This document shows positions 14,644-23,646 of a stretch of 37,866 bases of DNA, piece by piece. The notes under the pieces were generated by a model, which was not told the DNA's origin, ran no database searches, and saw nothing but the letters and a program-made list of their open reading frames with translations. The stretch spans positions 1 through 37,866 of the forward strand of contig JBKCNM010000074.1 of the NCBI GenBank assembly GCA_046297395.1. Reading direction: 5' to 3'. Origin of the DNA: JBEICQ01 sp046297395 (GTDB taxonomy: Bacteria; Bacteroidota; Bacteroidia; UBA4408). Each line of letters starts with the position of its first letter. Within the stretch, counting starts at the first letter, position 1. The translations under genes were made by a program, and so were the position numbers.

Positions 14644-16536
14644 ATGTGTGGTATCACGGGTGCCTATATTTTTAATTCTCTAAAGGACCATCAACATATA
14701 TTAGATGCATGTGAGGTGGCTACCCATGATTTATATCTCAGGGGTCCTGATGGTGTTGGTATTTACAGGGATGAACAAACTGCAATGGGACACCGCAGGT
14801 TATCAATTATCGATATCTCCCATGCCGGTGCTCAGCCTTTTTATTCAAAAGATAGAAGGTATGTGTTGGTATTCAATGGAGAGATTTTCAATTTTAAGGA
14901 GCTTACAAAGCTCTATCTGCCTAATGTTGAATTGAGGAGTAAAAGCGATACAGAAGTTCTTTTGGAACTTTTAATTGCACAAGGGGAAAAGGCAATTGAA
15001 TTGTTAAATGGTTTTTTTGCGTTTGCCTTTTATGATAAAGAAACCAAACAAATGCTGGTGGCTCGTGATCGTTATGGGGTAAAGCCTTTATATGTATCAA
15101 TAAATGAACACGCATTTTGTTTTGCTTCATCGCTGAGTGCTGTAATGCGTTACAACAATAAAAAGGAGATATGCATGAACGCGCTTCATCTTTATCTGCA
15201 TCTCAATTATATCCCTTCACCTCATTCAATATACAAGGGAGTTGAAAAATTAATGCCCGGACATTACATTAGAATTGATCATCAAAAGATAGAGAAACAT
15301 AGTTATTATATACTAAATAATGGAGAACATGAATCTTTGCATACCTATGACCAGGCTAAAAATCGCTTGCATGAATTGATGACAGATGCAGTCAGCAAAC
15401 GATTGATTTCAGATGTACCACTCGGTTGTTTCCTGAGTGGTGGAGTGGATTCCTCAGTTGTTTCTGCCATCGCAGCTCGTCAAATACCGCAGCTTCATAC
15501 CTTTTCTCTCGGGTTCAGCGACAATTCATTTTTTGATGAAACTAAATTTGCAGAAGCTGTTGCAAAGCATATTGGTGCACATCATACAACCTTTAGAGTA
15601 AGTACGGAGGAAATGTATGGTCAACTGTTTCCGTTTTTAGATACCTTGGATGAACCATTTGCTGATTCATCTGCGCTTGCTGTTTATATGTTGTCTAAGT
15701 TTACCAGAAAACATGTTACGGTATCATTATCCGGTGATGGGGCAGATGAACTCTTTGCCGGATATAACAAACACAGTGCCCTGCTTTCATCAATGCATCC
15801 GGGCATAAAGGAACATGTGGTGAAACTGGCCGGAGGTTTATTGGGGCATGCCCCAAAATCAAGACATTCTAAAATAGGAAACCTGATGCGGAAGGCACAC
15901 AAATACAGTGTAGGGTTAAAATTAAGTGATGCCGAACGATACTGGAGGTGGGCCGGATTTTATAACCAAAACCAACTGGCCGAAATGTTGACACATCCAA
16001 TTCCTGATCATGAGATGGATGCCATAAAAGCAAGATATCTTTCTGTATTCCATGGTGACATTGATTTTAATAAAGTATTACAAGCTGATTTCGGACTTGT
16101 ATTACAGGGTGATATGCTCGTAAAGGTTGACTCAATGAGCATGGCCAATAGTTTGGAAGTTCGTACGCCTTTCCTTGATTACCGGGTGGTGGATTTTGTT
16201 TTTTCACTGCCACACCATTGTAAGATTGATTCCACTAGAAGAAAGAAATTACTGATAGATACATTTTCCTCTTATCTTCCAAATGAAATCTTTTCGAGAC
16301 CCAAAAAGGGATTTGAAATTCCCCTGCACAATTGGTTTCAAAAGCACCTTAAGACGCTCATTAAAGATGAATTATTGAACGATACATTCATTCAAGAACA
16401 AGGTATTTTTAATCCTATTGAAATCCGTAAACTATTACAGCAGGTATTTTCACCAAGTCCTGACGATGCAACCGCAAAAGTGTGGGCACTTATAGTTTTT
16501 CAACATTGGTGGATCAATAAACACAACAGAAAGTAG
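14644..16536 (+). CDS. asnB: Glutamine-hydrolysing asparagine synthetase-type amidotransferase
   Basis: 630 residues. The start is fixed by MCGITGAY: Cys2 is the glutaminase nucleophile after Met removal. The class II glutaminase domain spans about 1-200, with GHRRLSI and NGEIFNF motifs. The synthetase domain carries the ATP-pyrophosphatase loop SGGVDSS and a LSGDGADELFAGY motif. Family members make asparagine, but those inside glycan clusters often amidate carboxyl groups of uronic or similar acids (WbpS-type). Its position between a GT-C-like protein and a GT4 transferase, with one-base gaps on both sides, favours glycan modification; primary asparagine synthesis cannot be excluded. Confidence 0.93.
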   Translation: MCGITGAYIFNSLKDHQHILDACEVATHDLYLRGPDGVGIYRDEQTAMGHRRLSIIDISHAGAQPFYSKDRRYVLVFNGEIFNFKELTKLYLPNVELRSKSDTEVLLELLIAQGEKAIELLNGFFAFAFYDKETKQMLVARDRYGVKPLYVSINEHAFCFASSLSAVMRYNNKKEICMNALHLYLHLNYIPSPHSIYKGVEKLMPGHYIRIDHQKIEKHSYYILNNGEHESLHTYDQAKNRLHELMTDAVSKRLISDVPLGCFLSGGVDSSVVSAIAARQIPQLHTFSLGFSDNSFFDETKFAEAVAKHIGAHHTTFRVSTEEMYGQLFPFLDTLDEPFADSSALAVYMLSKFTRKHVTVSLSGDGADELFAGYNKHSALLSSMHPGIKEHVVKLAGGLLGHAPKSRHSKIGNLMRKAHKYSVGLKLSDAERYWRWAGFYNQNQLAEMLTHPIPDHEMDAIKARYLSVFHGDIDFNKVLQADFGLVLQGDMLVKVDSMSMANSLEVRTPFLDYRVVDFVFSLPHHCKIDSTRRKKLLIDTFSSYLPNEIFSRPKKGFEIPLHNWFQKHLKTLIKDELLNDTFIQEQGIFNPIEIRKLLQQVFSPSPDDATAKVWALIVFQHWWINKHNRK

Positions 16537-16537
16537 C

Positions 16538-17752
16538 ATGCCACGGGTACTCAGAATCATCAATCGCTTTAATCTGGGAGGGCCAACATACAATGTGGCT
16601 TATTTGAGCAAGTATTTACCCGCTGATTATGTAACCATGCTGGTAGGTGGGGAGAAAGATGATACCGAGGACAGTTCGCTTTTTATTGCTCAGAGTCTTG
16701 GCCTCGAGCCTATCATTATTGCAGAAATGAAGCGCTCACTGCATCCATGGCATGATTACCTTGCTTACCGTAAAATTAAACAAATCATTAGGGAGTTTGA
16801 ACCTGACATTGTGCATACCCATGCATCCAAGGCCGGCACTTTGGGCCGCTTGGCTGCCAAGCATTGTGGTGTTCCTGTGATTATCCATACTTTTCATGGC
16901 CATGTTTTTCACTCATATTTCGGGAAATTAAGCACCTGGTTTTACAAAACTGTTGAAAGATATTTAGCCACATTTACCACCAGGATTGTAGCTATATCGG
17001 AACTTCAAAGAGCCGAACTTTCTGAAATTCATCAAATTGCTCCTGCTTCAAAGTTTGTAGTCATTCCTCTTGGATTCGATTTAAAAAGGTTTTCGGAGGA
17101 CCTTCCCGAAAAGCGAAATCAATTTCGAAACAAATTGGGTTTGAATGAAGACCATCTGGCTGTGGGTATCATTGGCAGATTGGTTCCCATAAAGAACCAC
17201 AAGATGTTTATCAGAGGAATTCAAATCCTTCGAGCTGCTGGTTATAAAAATGTAAAGGGTGTTATCGTGGGGGATGGTGAATTAAGACAGCAACTGGAAG
17301 CTTTTACTGAGTCTTTGGGCTTAAAAATCAAAAAAAACGGGATGTCGGTTGATGAGTCGGATGTATTGTTTACCGGCTGGATAAAAGAAGCGGATGTGGC
17401 CCTTGCCGGACTGGATATCGTTTGTTTGACTTCCTTTAATGAAGGAACACCGGTCAGTTTGATAGAGGCACAGGCTGCAGGCAAACCCATTCTGTCAACG
17501 CGGGTTGGTGGGGTAGAAGATGTTGTTCAGGAGGAAAATACTGCATTGCTCTGCAGGTCAGACCACCCTGAAGAATTTGCCGAAAAGCTCATACGCCTTG
17601 CATCAGACCCAATGTTGAGGAAAAAATTATCGGGTGTTGGGCGTGAATTTGTGCTCGAAAGGTTTTCTTATGGCCGCTTGGTGGCTGATATGGATAGTTT
17701 ATACAGACATTGTCTTCAAAATAAGGCCGAACCCACAGATAATAAGGGATAA
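16538..17752 (+). CDS. GT4-family glycosyltransferase
   Basis: 404 residues with a GT-B fold. The N-terminal glycine-rich acceptor loop reads RFNLGGPTYNVAYLS, and HTHASKAGTLGRLAA lies before the interdomain linker. The donor-binding domain begins near AVGIIGRLVPIKNHK and contains the EX7E motif EGTPVSLIE with Glu302 and Glu310. It transfers a sugar from a nucleotide donor to a lipid-linked or growing glycan at the cytoplasmic membrane face. Donor and linkage are unknown. It starts one base after the asnB stop, so it is part of the same operon. Confidence 0.93.
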   Translation: MPRVLRIINRFNLGGPTYNVAYLSKYLPADYVTMLVGGEKDDTEDSSLFIAQSLGLEPIIIAEMKRSLHPWHDYLAYRKIKQIIREFEPDIVHTHASKAGTLGRLAAKHCGVPVIIHTFHGHVFHSYFGKLSTWFYKTVERYLATFTTRIVAISELQRAELSEIHQIAPASKFVVIPLGFDLKRFSEDLPEKRNQFRNKLGLNEDHLAVGIIGRLVPIKNHKMFIRGIQILRAAGYKNVKGVIVGDGELRQQLEAFTESLGLKIKKNGMSVDESDVLFTGWIKEADVALAGLDIVCLTSFNEGTPVSLIEAQAAGKPILSTRVGGVEDVVQEENTALLCRSDHPEEFAEKLIRLASDPMLRKKLSGVGREFVLERFSYGRLVADMDSLYRHCLQNKAEPTDNKG

Positions 17753-17756
17753 TTGA

Positions 17757-17764
17757 TAAATTTG
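17757..17764 (+). promoter_or_regulatory. Candidate internal -7 box before the export genes
   Basis: TAAATTTG matches TAnnTTTG exactly and ends 10 bases before the Wza-like ATG, in the 22-base gap after the GT4 gene. No TTG lies at the right distance upstream. It may allow separate expression of the export genes, but support is partial. Confidence 0.35.
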
Positions 17765-17774
17765 CCACTCAGAT

Positions 17775-18548
17775 ATGTCTTTACGCAAGCCAATCCTTAT
17801 TGTTTTTTTGTCTTCCCTTGTGTTGAGTGGATGTAAGATTCTGTATCCCAACAGGATGTTGCAAACCCCCAAGGATTACAACTACACCAAACAACAAACT
17901 TTTGTACCACAAGACATCACCATCGAGTTGAATGATGTTTTACAGATGTTTCTCTATTCAAACGATGGTTTTAAGTTGGTCGACATCAGTTCCTCAAACA
18001 GTTCGGGTACTTCCACCGGAGTTACCACCGGAACAATCACTTATCCTGTTGAATTCGACGGGACAGTAAAATTGCCTCTCCTCGGAAGGGTAATGTTATC
18101 CGGTCTCACCATCAGACAAGCTCAAACATTTCTTGAAGAAAAATACGGTGAATTTTTTGTCAAGCCATTCATTCTCTTAAAAATCACCAACCGAAAGATA
18201 CTGGTTTTTCCGGGTGCTGATGGGTCGGCGAGATCCATTGCTCTTCCATCCACAACAACCACCCTGATTGACGCCATCGCGAATGTTGGAGGGATACCTT
18301 CATCAGGGAAAGCCTACAGGATAAAAGTTGTGAGAGGCGCCACCAACAACCCCCAGGTTTTTTTGATTGATTTTTCAACCCTCGAGGGACTCAAGCAAGG
18401 CAATATGGTGCTGCAGTCCAATGACATCGTGTATGTTGACATTGTGCAAAAACCCTTCCTGGCTGTTGCCGGTCTGGTTATTCCTTACCTGACAATTTTC
18501 AATACGGTGTTTTTTACTTACATCACCTTCCGGCAAATTTCGCGATAA
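17775..18548 (+). CDS. Outer-membrane polysaccharide export lipoprotein, Wza-like
   Basis: 257 residues. A lipoprotein signal peptide ends in the lipobox LSGC with Cys20. A polysaccharide-export (Poly_export) domain follows (ITIELNDVLQMFLYSND... then FDGTVKLPLLGRVMLSGLT), then an SLBB-type domain (LIDAIANVGGIPSSGK). The C-terminal hydrophobic stretch (FLAVAGLVIPYLTIFNTVFF) would be the outer-membrane helix of the Wza barrel. It works as the export channel together with the inner-membrane Wzc-like kinase encoded next, one base after its stop. Shorter than E. coli Wza, as is usual in this phylum. Confidence 0.93.
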   Translation: MSLRKPILIVFLSSLVLSGCKILYPNRMLQTPKDYNYTKQQTFVPQDITIELNDVLQMFLYSNDGFKLVDISSSNSSGTSTGVTTGTITYPVEFDGTVKLPLLGRVMLSGLTIRQAQTFLEEKYGEFFVKPFILLKITNRKILVFPGADGSARSIALPSTTTTLIDAIANVGGIPSSGKAYRIKVVRGATNNPQVFLIDFSTLEGLKQGNMVLQSNDIVYVDIVQKPFLAVAGLVIPYLTIFNTVFFTYITFRQISR

Positions 18549-20945
18549 ATGGCAAAAAAAGCTACGAGCACAATTCAGGACCAAATTGACTTACCGCTTT
18601 TTTGGTACATCACAAAAAAAAATACCATTTTCATTCTACTTTTTTTTTCAGTTTCATTAATCTCTGCTTTTCTTTTTGTGCGATACAAAAGGGAAATTTT
18701 TGATGCCTCTGCAATTATTCAGGTAAATAGTAACAACAGTGCCGGCAAACTACTTTATCTGTCAGACTTTATGGCAAATGAAGGCGGGTTGGCAGGTTCT
18801 GTTGAATTGATAAGATCTTCAGAGTTTCTCAATAAAGTGCTCAATGGGATGAATATGGCAGTTTCATACAATGTAAAAGGCACTTTTAAAGTCAATGAAA
18901 TTTATCCCAACACACCCTATACAGTGGAATCGAGAGTATTCGATAAATCCATTTTTAATGTTCCCATATTCATCAAGTTTCCCAATCCATATTCTTACAT
19001 CATTGAATACAACAAAAACGGGACAATCATTAAAAAAAAATATGTTATCAACGGATGGGGAGATTTTGGCGGATTTGCGCTAAAAGTAAGACTGAATAAT
19101 TATGATGAAATTAAAGATCAACAAGCCAAGATAAAGGAAAAAGGCTTCTTTTTCACACTTAATAATACCGACAATTTATCGAGTATCCTCTCCGGTAAAC
19201 TTGAAGTGGTCATCCTCAATGCAGCAGCAAATACCATTCAGTTTACGGTGCAGGATTTTAATGCCCAGAAATGCGCTGACATTGCCAACCGAATCGCACT
19301 GGAGTTCATGGATTATGATGTAATTAAGCGTTCAGAAGGATCAAAGAAAACACTGGCCTTCATTGACAAGACGCTCGAATCCGTTTATGACAACCTAAAG
19401 GATTATGAAACGGAATTACAGAATATCAAACATGATTTAAAGGTTACGAAACCTGAGACTTATGAAGACTATTTCATAGAAAAAATCAGGTCTTATGAGG
19501 AGGAGGTTAATAGCATTCAATTTGAAAAACTGCTGTTATCCCAACTTTCCAAGCAACTTGAACTTAACAGCCAGATGGATTTGGCCAATTTGGTTTGGAT
19601 TACAAATGAGACCAAATACCAAAAAACGCTTGCTCCCATTCTTAATCAGATTAATGAGCAGATCATCCTTCGCGACAAATTAAAAATTGATGCCACCAAC
19701 AATAGCCTTCCCTTAAAATTAACCAACCAAAGATTAGAGGAAAAAAGAAATATTCTCAGGAATCAACTTGATTACCTGAGCGAGGAGTTGAAGGGCAAGG
19801 AGGATTATATCTTCAAGCGAATCAGTAAAACTGAAAATGAGATGGGAGAGATTCCGGAGGTGGAGACCCGTTACAATAAAATAAGTCGCCTCTACAAGGT
19901 CAATGAAATATTCTATACCCAGTTGCTATCTCGGAAAGCTGAATATTCTATTTCCGTTTCCGGTTTCGTATCAAACAACGAAATTCTTCAAAAAGCCTAT
20001 GCTGCTCAAAAACCGCTCTTTCCAAACAGAAACAATATTCTCGCTATTGCCCTATTTGTTGGTTTCATCGCTTCATTTATTCTGGTCTTTACCCAGTATA
20101 TTCTCTTCAACAATATCACTTCCACCAACGAAATTAACAGGTACACCGATTTCTCAATTCTCGGTCTGATTCCTACTTATAAAAAACAGGTTCCTGTATC
20201 CCAGCTACTTATTGATCAGAATCCCAAATCCAGTATATCCGAGGCTTTTCGATCCATCCGAACCAACCTGCAGTACATTTCCAATGAAGCAGGGGCGAAA
20301 CTTATTGCCATTACCTCTACGGTATCGGGTGAAGGAAAAACTTTTGTGGCCATTAACCTGGGTGGTATTATTGCATATACCGGTAAGAAGGTTATCCTTG
20401 TGGATCTTGATTTGCGTAAGCCTAAAATTCACCTCGGGTTTAATACCCCAAATATCAAAGGAATGAGCACGCTGCTCATAGGTAAAGACAAGATTGATGA
20501 CTGCGTGCAGCATTCCAGCATGTTGAATCTTGATTTTATCACCGCAGGTCCCATCCCGCCCAATCCTGCAGAATTGATTATCTCCAGGCATATGGATGTA
20601 ATCCTGCAAGAGTTAAAAACCCGCTATGATATTATCATTCTGGATAATCCCCCCATTGGAATCGTTTCAGATGGTATTACCAATATCATCAAAGCAGATT
20701 ATCCCATCTTTATTTTTAGGGCCAATTATTCAAAGCGTTACTTCTTCGAGAAAATAAACAACCTTGTCCGCGAGTACAACATCAAGCACTTGTCTTGTAT
20801 CCTCAACGGGGTCGATCAGTTAAACCCGGGTTATGGCTATGGCTATGGTTATGGCTATGGCTATGGTTACGGCTACGGTTATGGCTACTATGAGGATTTG
20901 CCTCAGAAGAAGGAAACATCTCTACTCAAGCGTTTTTTTAGCTGA
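18549..20945 (+). CDS. Wzc-like chain-length regulator and BY-kinase with poly-Gly-Tyr tail
   Basis: 798 residues. TM1 is at about 22-46. A periplasmic Wzz domain and a long coiled-coil/GNVR region follow, with TM2 at about 492-520. The cytoplasmic tyrosine autokinase has Walker A SGEGKT (Lys597, Thr598), Walker A' VDLDLRKP and Walker B IIILDNPP. The C-terminal tyrosine cluster, the autophosphorylation substrate in this family, is here an unbroken run of ten Gly-Tyr pairs plus one more Tyr before YEDLPQKK. The protein controls polymer length and export with the Wza-like channel. No separate tyrosine phosphatase gene was seen nearby. Directly adjacent to its Wza partner and to rfbC. Confidence 0.95.
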   Translation: MAKKATSTIQDQIDLPLFWYITKKNTIFILLFFSVSLISAFLFVRYKREIFDASAIIQVNSNNSAGKLLYLSDFMANEGGLAGSVELIRSSEFLNKVLNGMNMAVSYNVKGTFKVNEIYPNTPYTVESRVFDKSIFNVPIFIKFPNPYSYIIEYNKNGTIIKKKYVINGWGDFGGFALKVRLNNYDEIKDQQAKIKEKGFFFTLNNTDNLSSILSGKLEVVILNAAANTIQFTVQDFNAQKCADIANRIALEFMDYDVIKRSEGSKKTLAFIDKTLESVYDNLKDYETELQNIKHDLKVTKPETYEDYFIEKIRSYEEEVNSIQFEKLLLSQLSKQLELNSQMDLANLVWITNETKYQKTLAPILNQINEQIILRDKLKIDATNNSLPLKLTNQRLEEKRNILRNQLDYLSEELKGKEDYIFKRISKTENEMGEIPEVETRYNKISRLYKVNEIFYTQLLSRKAEYSISVSGFVSNNEILQKAYAAQKPLFPNRNNILAIALFVGFIASFILVFTQYILFNNITSTNEINRYTDFSILGLIPTYKKQVPVSQLLIDQNPKSSISEAFRSIRTNLQYISNEAGAKLIAITSTVSGEGKTFVAINLGGIIAYTGKKVILVDLDLRKPKIHLGFNTPNIKGMSTLLIGKDKIDDCVQHSSMLNLDFITAGPIPPNPAELIISRHMDVILQELKTRYDIIILDNPPIGIVSDGITNIIKADYPIFIFRANYSKRYFFEKINNLVREYNIKHLSCILNGVDQLNPGYGYGYGYGYGYGYGYGYGYYEDLPQKKETSLLKRFFS
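20829..20891 (+). repeat. Hexanucleotide repeat encoding a Gly-Tyr run
   Basis: Ten GGNTAY-type hexamers (GGTTAT, GGCTAT, GGTTAC, GGCTAC variants) are followed by one more TAT. Third positions vary between copies, so the DNA is not perfectly repetitive. The period of six keeps frame, so slippage would change the number of tyrosines without breaking the gene. Confidence 0.95.
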
Positions 20946-20951
20946 TTATTT

Positions 20952-21503
20952 ATGGAGTATTCCGAGTGTGAAATCAAAGGAGTGTTTTTAGTTAAACCAA
21001 CCGTCTTTTCTGACAGCAGAGGGTATTTTTTTGAATCGTTTAACCGAAGGCGTTTTGATTTTTTAGAAGAGGGTACCGAATTTGTTCAGGACAACCAAAG
21101 TCTTTCTCATAAAGGTGTAATCCGTGGTCTTCATTTCCAAATTCCACCTCATGCGCAGGGTAAATTAGTGAGTGTGATAAAAGGAGCTGTTTGGGATGTG
21201 GCTGTCGACATCAGGTTGAACTCCCCCACTTACGGGAAATTTGTTGCCTATGAGTTAAATGAAAACAACAAATGGCAACTCTATATCCCTCCGGGCTTTG
21301 CCCATGGATTTTTAACCCTGGAGGACAATACCATTTTTAGTTATAAATGCACAGGATATTATCACAAAGATTCGGAACAGTGTATTCTTTGGAATGATCC
21401 CACCTTAGCCATTCCATGGAAGGAAAACAATCCAATCATTTCAGAGAAAGATAGAAAAGGGGTGCTTTTTTTAGATTTTTTAAGTAAGTTTGCTATTAAG
21501 TAA
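20952..21503 (+). CDS. rfbC: dTDP-4-dehydrorhamnose 3,5-epimerase-like protein
   Basis: 183 residues, the normal length for RmlC/RfbC cupin epimerases. His61 in RGLHFQ and Tyr131 in FSYKC are at the positions of the catalytic His and Tyr. VDIRLNSPTYG and PPGFAHGF are family motifs. It epimerises a 4-keto-6-deoxy sugar nucleotide, usually on the way to dTDP-L-rhamnose. No rmlA, rmlB or rmlD is present in the window, so either those lie elsewhere or the substrate is another keto sugar. Starts six bases after the Wzc-like stop. Confidence 0.92.
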   Translation: MEYSECEIKGVFLVKPTVFSDSRGYFFESFNRRRFDFLEEGTEFVQDNQSLSHKGVIRGLHFQIPPHAQGKLVSVIKGAVWDVAVDIRLNSPTYGKFVAYELNENNKWQLYIPPGFAHGFLTLEDNTIFSYKCTGYYHKDSEQCILWNDPTLAIPWKENNPIISEKDRKGVLFLDFLSKFAIK

Positions 21504-21515
21504 TGATAGCAAAAA

Positions 21516-22589
21516 ATGAATTGGCTTACAGATGCAGATTGGCTTATCCTTGGCGTGAGCCTGTGCTTTTCGTTTCTCATTAATGCCCTTTTTCTTCGTT
21601 TTACCCACAACCTGGGCATGCGAAACATTGAATCGGGAGAAATACGCTGGGCAAGTACCTCCAAGCCCGCTTTCGGCGGGATTTCTTTTTTCATCGTTTT
21701 CCTTTTCTCAATAGCGGCCTATAATATTTTCTTTGTTTCAAGAAATGAGATCCTTAGCAGGACAGTTTTTGGGATTATCGCATCCTCCAGTTTGGGTTTT
21801 CTTATCGGTCTGGCAGATGACTCATACAATACCAAGCCCTTCCTCAAGTTTGCCGGACAGTTTGCCTGTGGCCTCATCCTCATCTACAGCAACATCCTGA
21901 TAACAGTTTTTTCCAACACCTATTTAAACCAGGCGCTTACCCTCTTCTGGGTTGTTGGCATCATGAATTCCATTAACATGCTCGACAACATGGATGCCAT
22001 TACCACCAGTGTTTCTGCCATGATTCTGATAGGAGTAATCATGGTGCTTAAAATCACGGCCGGTCAAGAGCCACTTCTGATGTTTATCTCCTTCGGAACC
22101 TTGGGTGCTCTTCTTGGATTTCTTTTTTTTAATTGGCATCCCAGCAAAATGTACATGGGAGATACAGGTTCGCAGTTTCTGGGGGCACTACTAAGTGCGC
22201 TTGGGATCATCTGTTTCTGGAATACCCCATTTGAATTTATCCTTCATCATCCAACAAAGAAGATATTGATAACGATTATTGTATTCATTGTTCCAATCTG
22301 CGATACTACTACTGTAACAATCAATCGCCTACTGGCAGGAAAATCGCCATTCAGAGGTGGGCGGGATCATACTACTCATCACCTGTCATACTTCGGACTC
22401 TCAGAACGGAAGATAGCTTTGGTCATGATAGGAATTTGTGCAATTTCTTTATTTGTGGCTTTCGGAATGATAAAAAATTTCGACTGGAGCATCAGGCGTA
22501 TCCTTTTCTATTCAGGCTATGTGCTCCTGGTTTTTTTAGCTCTCTACTCAACTACTTTATTAACCAAAGGCAAGAAACCTAAATCCTAA
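21516..22589 (+). CDS. MraY/WecA-family polyprenyl-phosphate sugar-1-phosphate transferase
   Basis: 357 residues with about ten membrane segments. Conserved cytoplasmic loops are visible: STSKPAFGG, the metal-binding GLADDSYNTKP, NSINMLDNMDA, NWHPSKMYMGDTGSQ and the HIHH-type loop FRGGRDHTTHHL. It belongs to the family that moves a HexNAc-1-phosphate from a UDP-sugar to undecaprenyl phosphate. In this cluster it is the likely initiating enzyme of lipid-linked glycan synthesis. MraY itself is unlikely because no peptidoglycan genes surround it. The gap to rfbC is 12 bases. Confidence 0.93.
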   Translation: MNWLTDADWLILGVSLCFSFLINALFLRFTHNLGMRNIESGEIRWASTSKPAFGGISFFIVFLFSIAAYNIFFVSRNEILSRTVFGIIASSSLGFLIGLADDSYNTKPFLKFAGQFACGLILIYSNILITVFSNTYLNQALTLFWVVGIMNSINMLDNMDAITTSVSAMILIGVIMVLKITAGQEPLLMFISFGTLGALLGFLFFNWHPSKMYMGDTGSQFLGALLSALGIICFWNTPFEFILHHPTKKILITIIVFIVPICDTTTVTINRLLAGKSPFRGGRDHTTHHLSYFGLSERKIALVMIGICAISLFVAFGMIKNFDWSIRRILFYSGYVLLVFLALYSTTLLTKGKKPKS

Positions 22590-22590
22590 G

Positions 22591-23646
22591 TTGCTTCACT
22601 TTCTATCCAATAAAAAACTCTCTCTCTTTTTGGTCTTTATCTCCTTGTTGGCGCTGTTGAGCACCCTGGGGTTTTTGTGTACAAGCGATTCACTCAGTGA
22701 AGGAGAGTCGGGTGGTACTTTTCGGATGATTTCACTGCAAATCCCCAAAAACTTGAATTTCGCCGGTGAGGAAGTTCCCCTCCACAATCCCGAAGTTCAG
22801 AAAATTCTGCACCGGGAATTTGTAGTTAGTAATTATTGGCACAAACAAATTCGTCTGTTTATCCAGCGATCATCATTTTGGTTCCCACTCATCGAAAAAG
22901 AATTGAAAGCAGCTGGCATTCCGGATGATTTTAAATACCTGGCCATTGTTGAAAGCGGTCTTTATAACAATCGTTCTCCCAAAGGAGCAGCCGGATTCTG
23001 GCAGTTTATTCCCGGTACAGCTGTGAGTTATGGTTTAACTATCAACACCGAAATGGATGAGCGTTTACATGTTGTGAAAGCCACCAGGGCTGCCTGCAGG
23101 TATTTTAAAGAGGCGCACAAAGAACTTAAAAGCTGGACGCTTGCTGCTGCCTCTTTCAATAGCGGTATCAACGGACTGCGCAACCAGATAGAGAAACAAA
23201 AAAGTGATAATTATTTCGATCTAATACTGAAGAAAGAAACTTCCAAATACCTTTTTCGGGCGCTTGCTGCAAAGACATTGATGGAATCTCCCCGCCGATA
23301 TGGCATAAGGTTTTCTAAAAACGACCGATTAAAAATGCCTCCCATCACCACCTTGTCTGTTGATACACCCGTTACCCATCTGCAAAATCTTTGCGATGCC
23401 TATGGCTGTGATCTTGAAGTACTTTATGCATTTAATCCATGGATATCAGGTTTTACATTGAACATTGAGGGAAAACATAGGTTAAAAGTAGACTTACCTT
23501 CCTCAAAAATGATGCGTAAATACAACAGGCTTATTGCTACATTCGGTCCCGTTTTTATTGCCCCCGGAAATGTAGAAACTCCTTCTTCCTCCATGGATGC
23601 AAAGGATAGCCTCTTGCAAGTAAATGATACAACAACCCCAAATTGA
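22591..23646 (+). CDS. Membrane-anchored lytic transglycosylase, MltD-like
   Basis: 351 residues from a TTG start one base after the preceding stop. An N-terminal hydrophobic segment (LFLVFISLLALLSTLGF) anchors or exports it. The SLT domain lies at about 100-215, with catalytic Glu121 in VESGL, then AAGFWQFIPGTA and AAASFNSG. A LysM-like region follows (THLQNLCDAYGCDLEVLYAFNPW). It would cleave the glycan strands of peptidoglycan in the periplasm. In a polysaccharide operon it may open the wall for assembly of the export complex; this is inference. The TTG start is supported by the signal sequence beginning right there. The last base of its stop is the first base of the uvrA ATG. Confidence 0.88.
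   Translation: MLHFLSNKKLSLFLVFISLLALLSTLGFLCTSDSLSEGESGGTFRMISLQIPKNLNFAGEEVPLHNPEVQKILHREFVVSNYWHKQIRLFIQRSSFWFPLIEKELKAAGIPDDFKYLAIVESGLYNNRSPKGAAGFWQFIPGTAVSYGLTINTEMDERLHVVKATRAACRYFKEAHKELKSWTLAAASFNSGINGLRNQIEKQKSDNYFDLILKKETSKYLFRALAAKTLMESPRRYGIRFSKNDRLKMPPITTLSVDTPVTHLQNLCDAYGCDLEVLYAFNPWISGFTLNIEGKHRLKVDLPSSKMMRKYNRLIATFGPVFIAPGNVETPSSSMDAKDSLLQVNDTTTPN

Noticed and set aside
12790..15000. A toxin-antitoxin or defence system around the small ORF
   Set aside because: Neighbours are glycan enzymes and no nuclease, kinase or DNA-binding motif is visible in the ORF.
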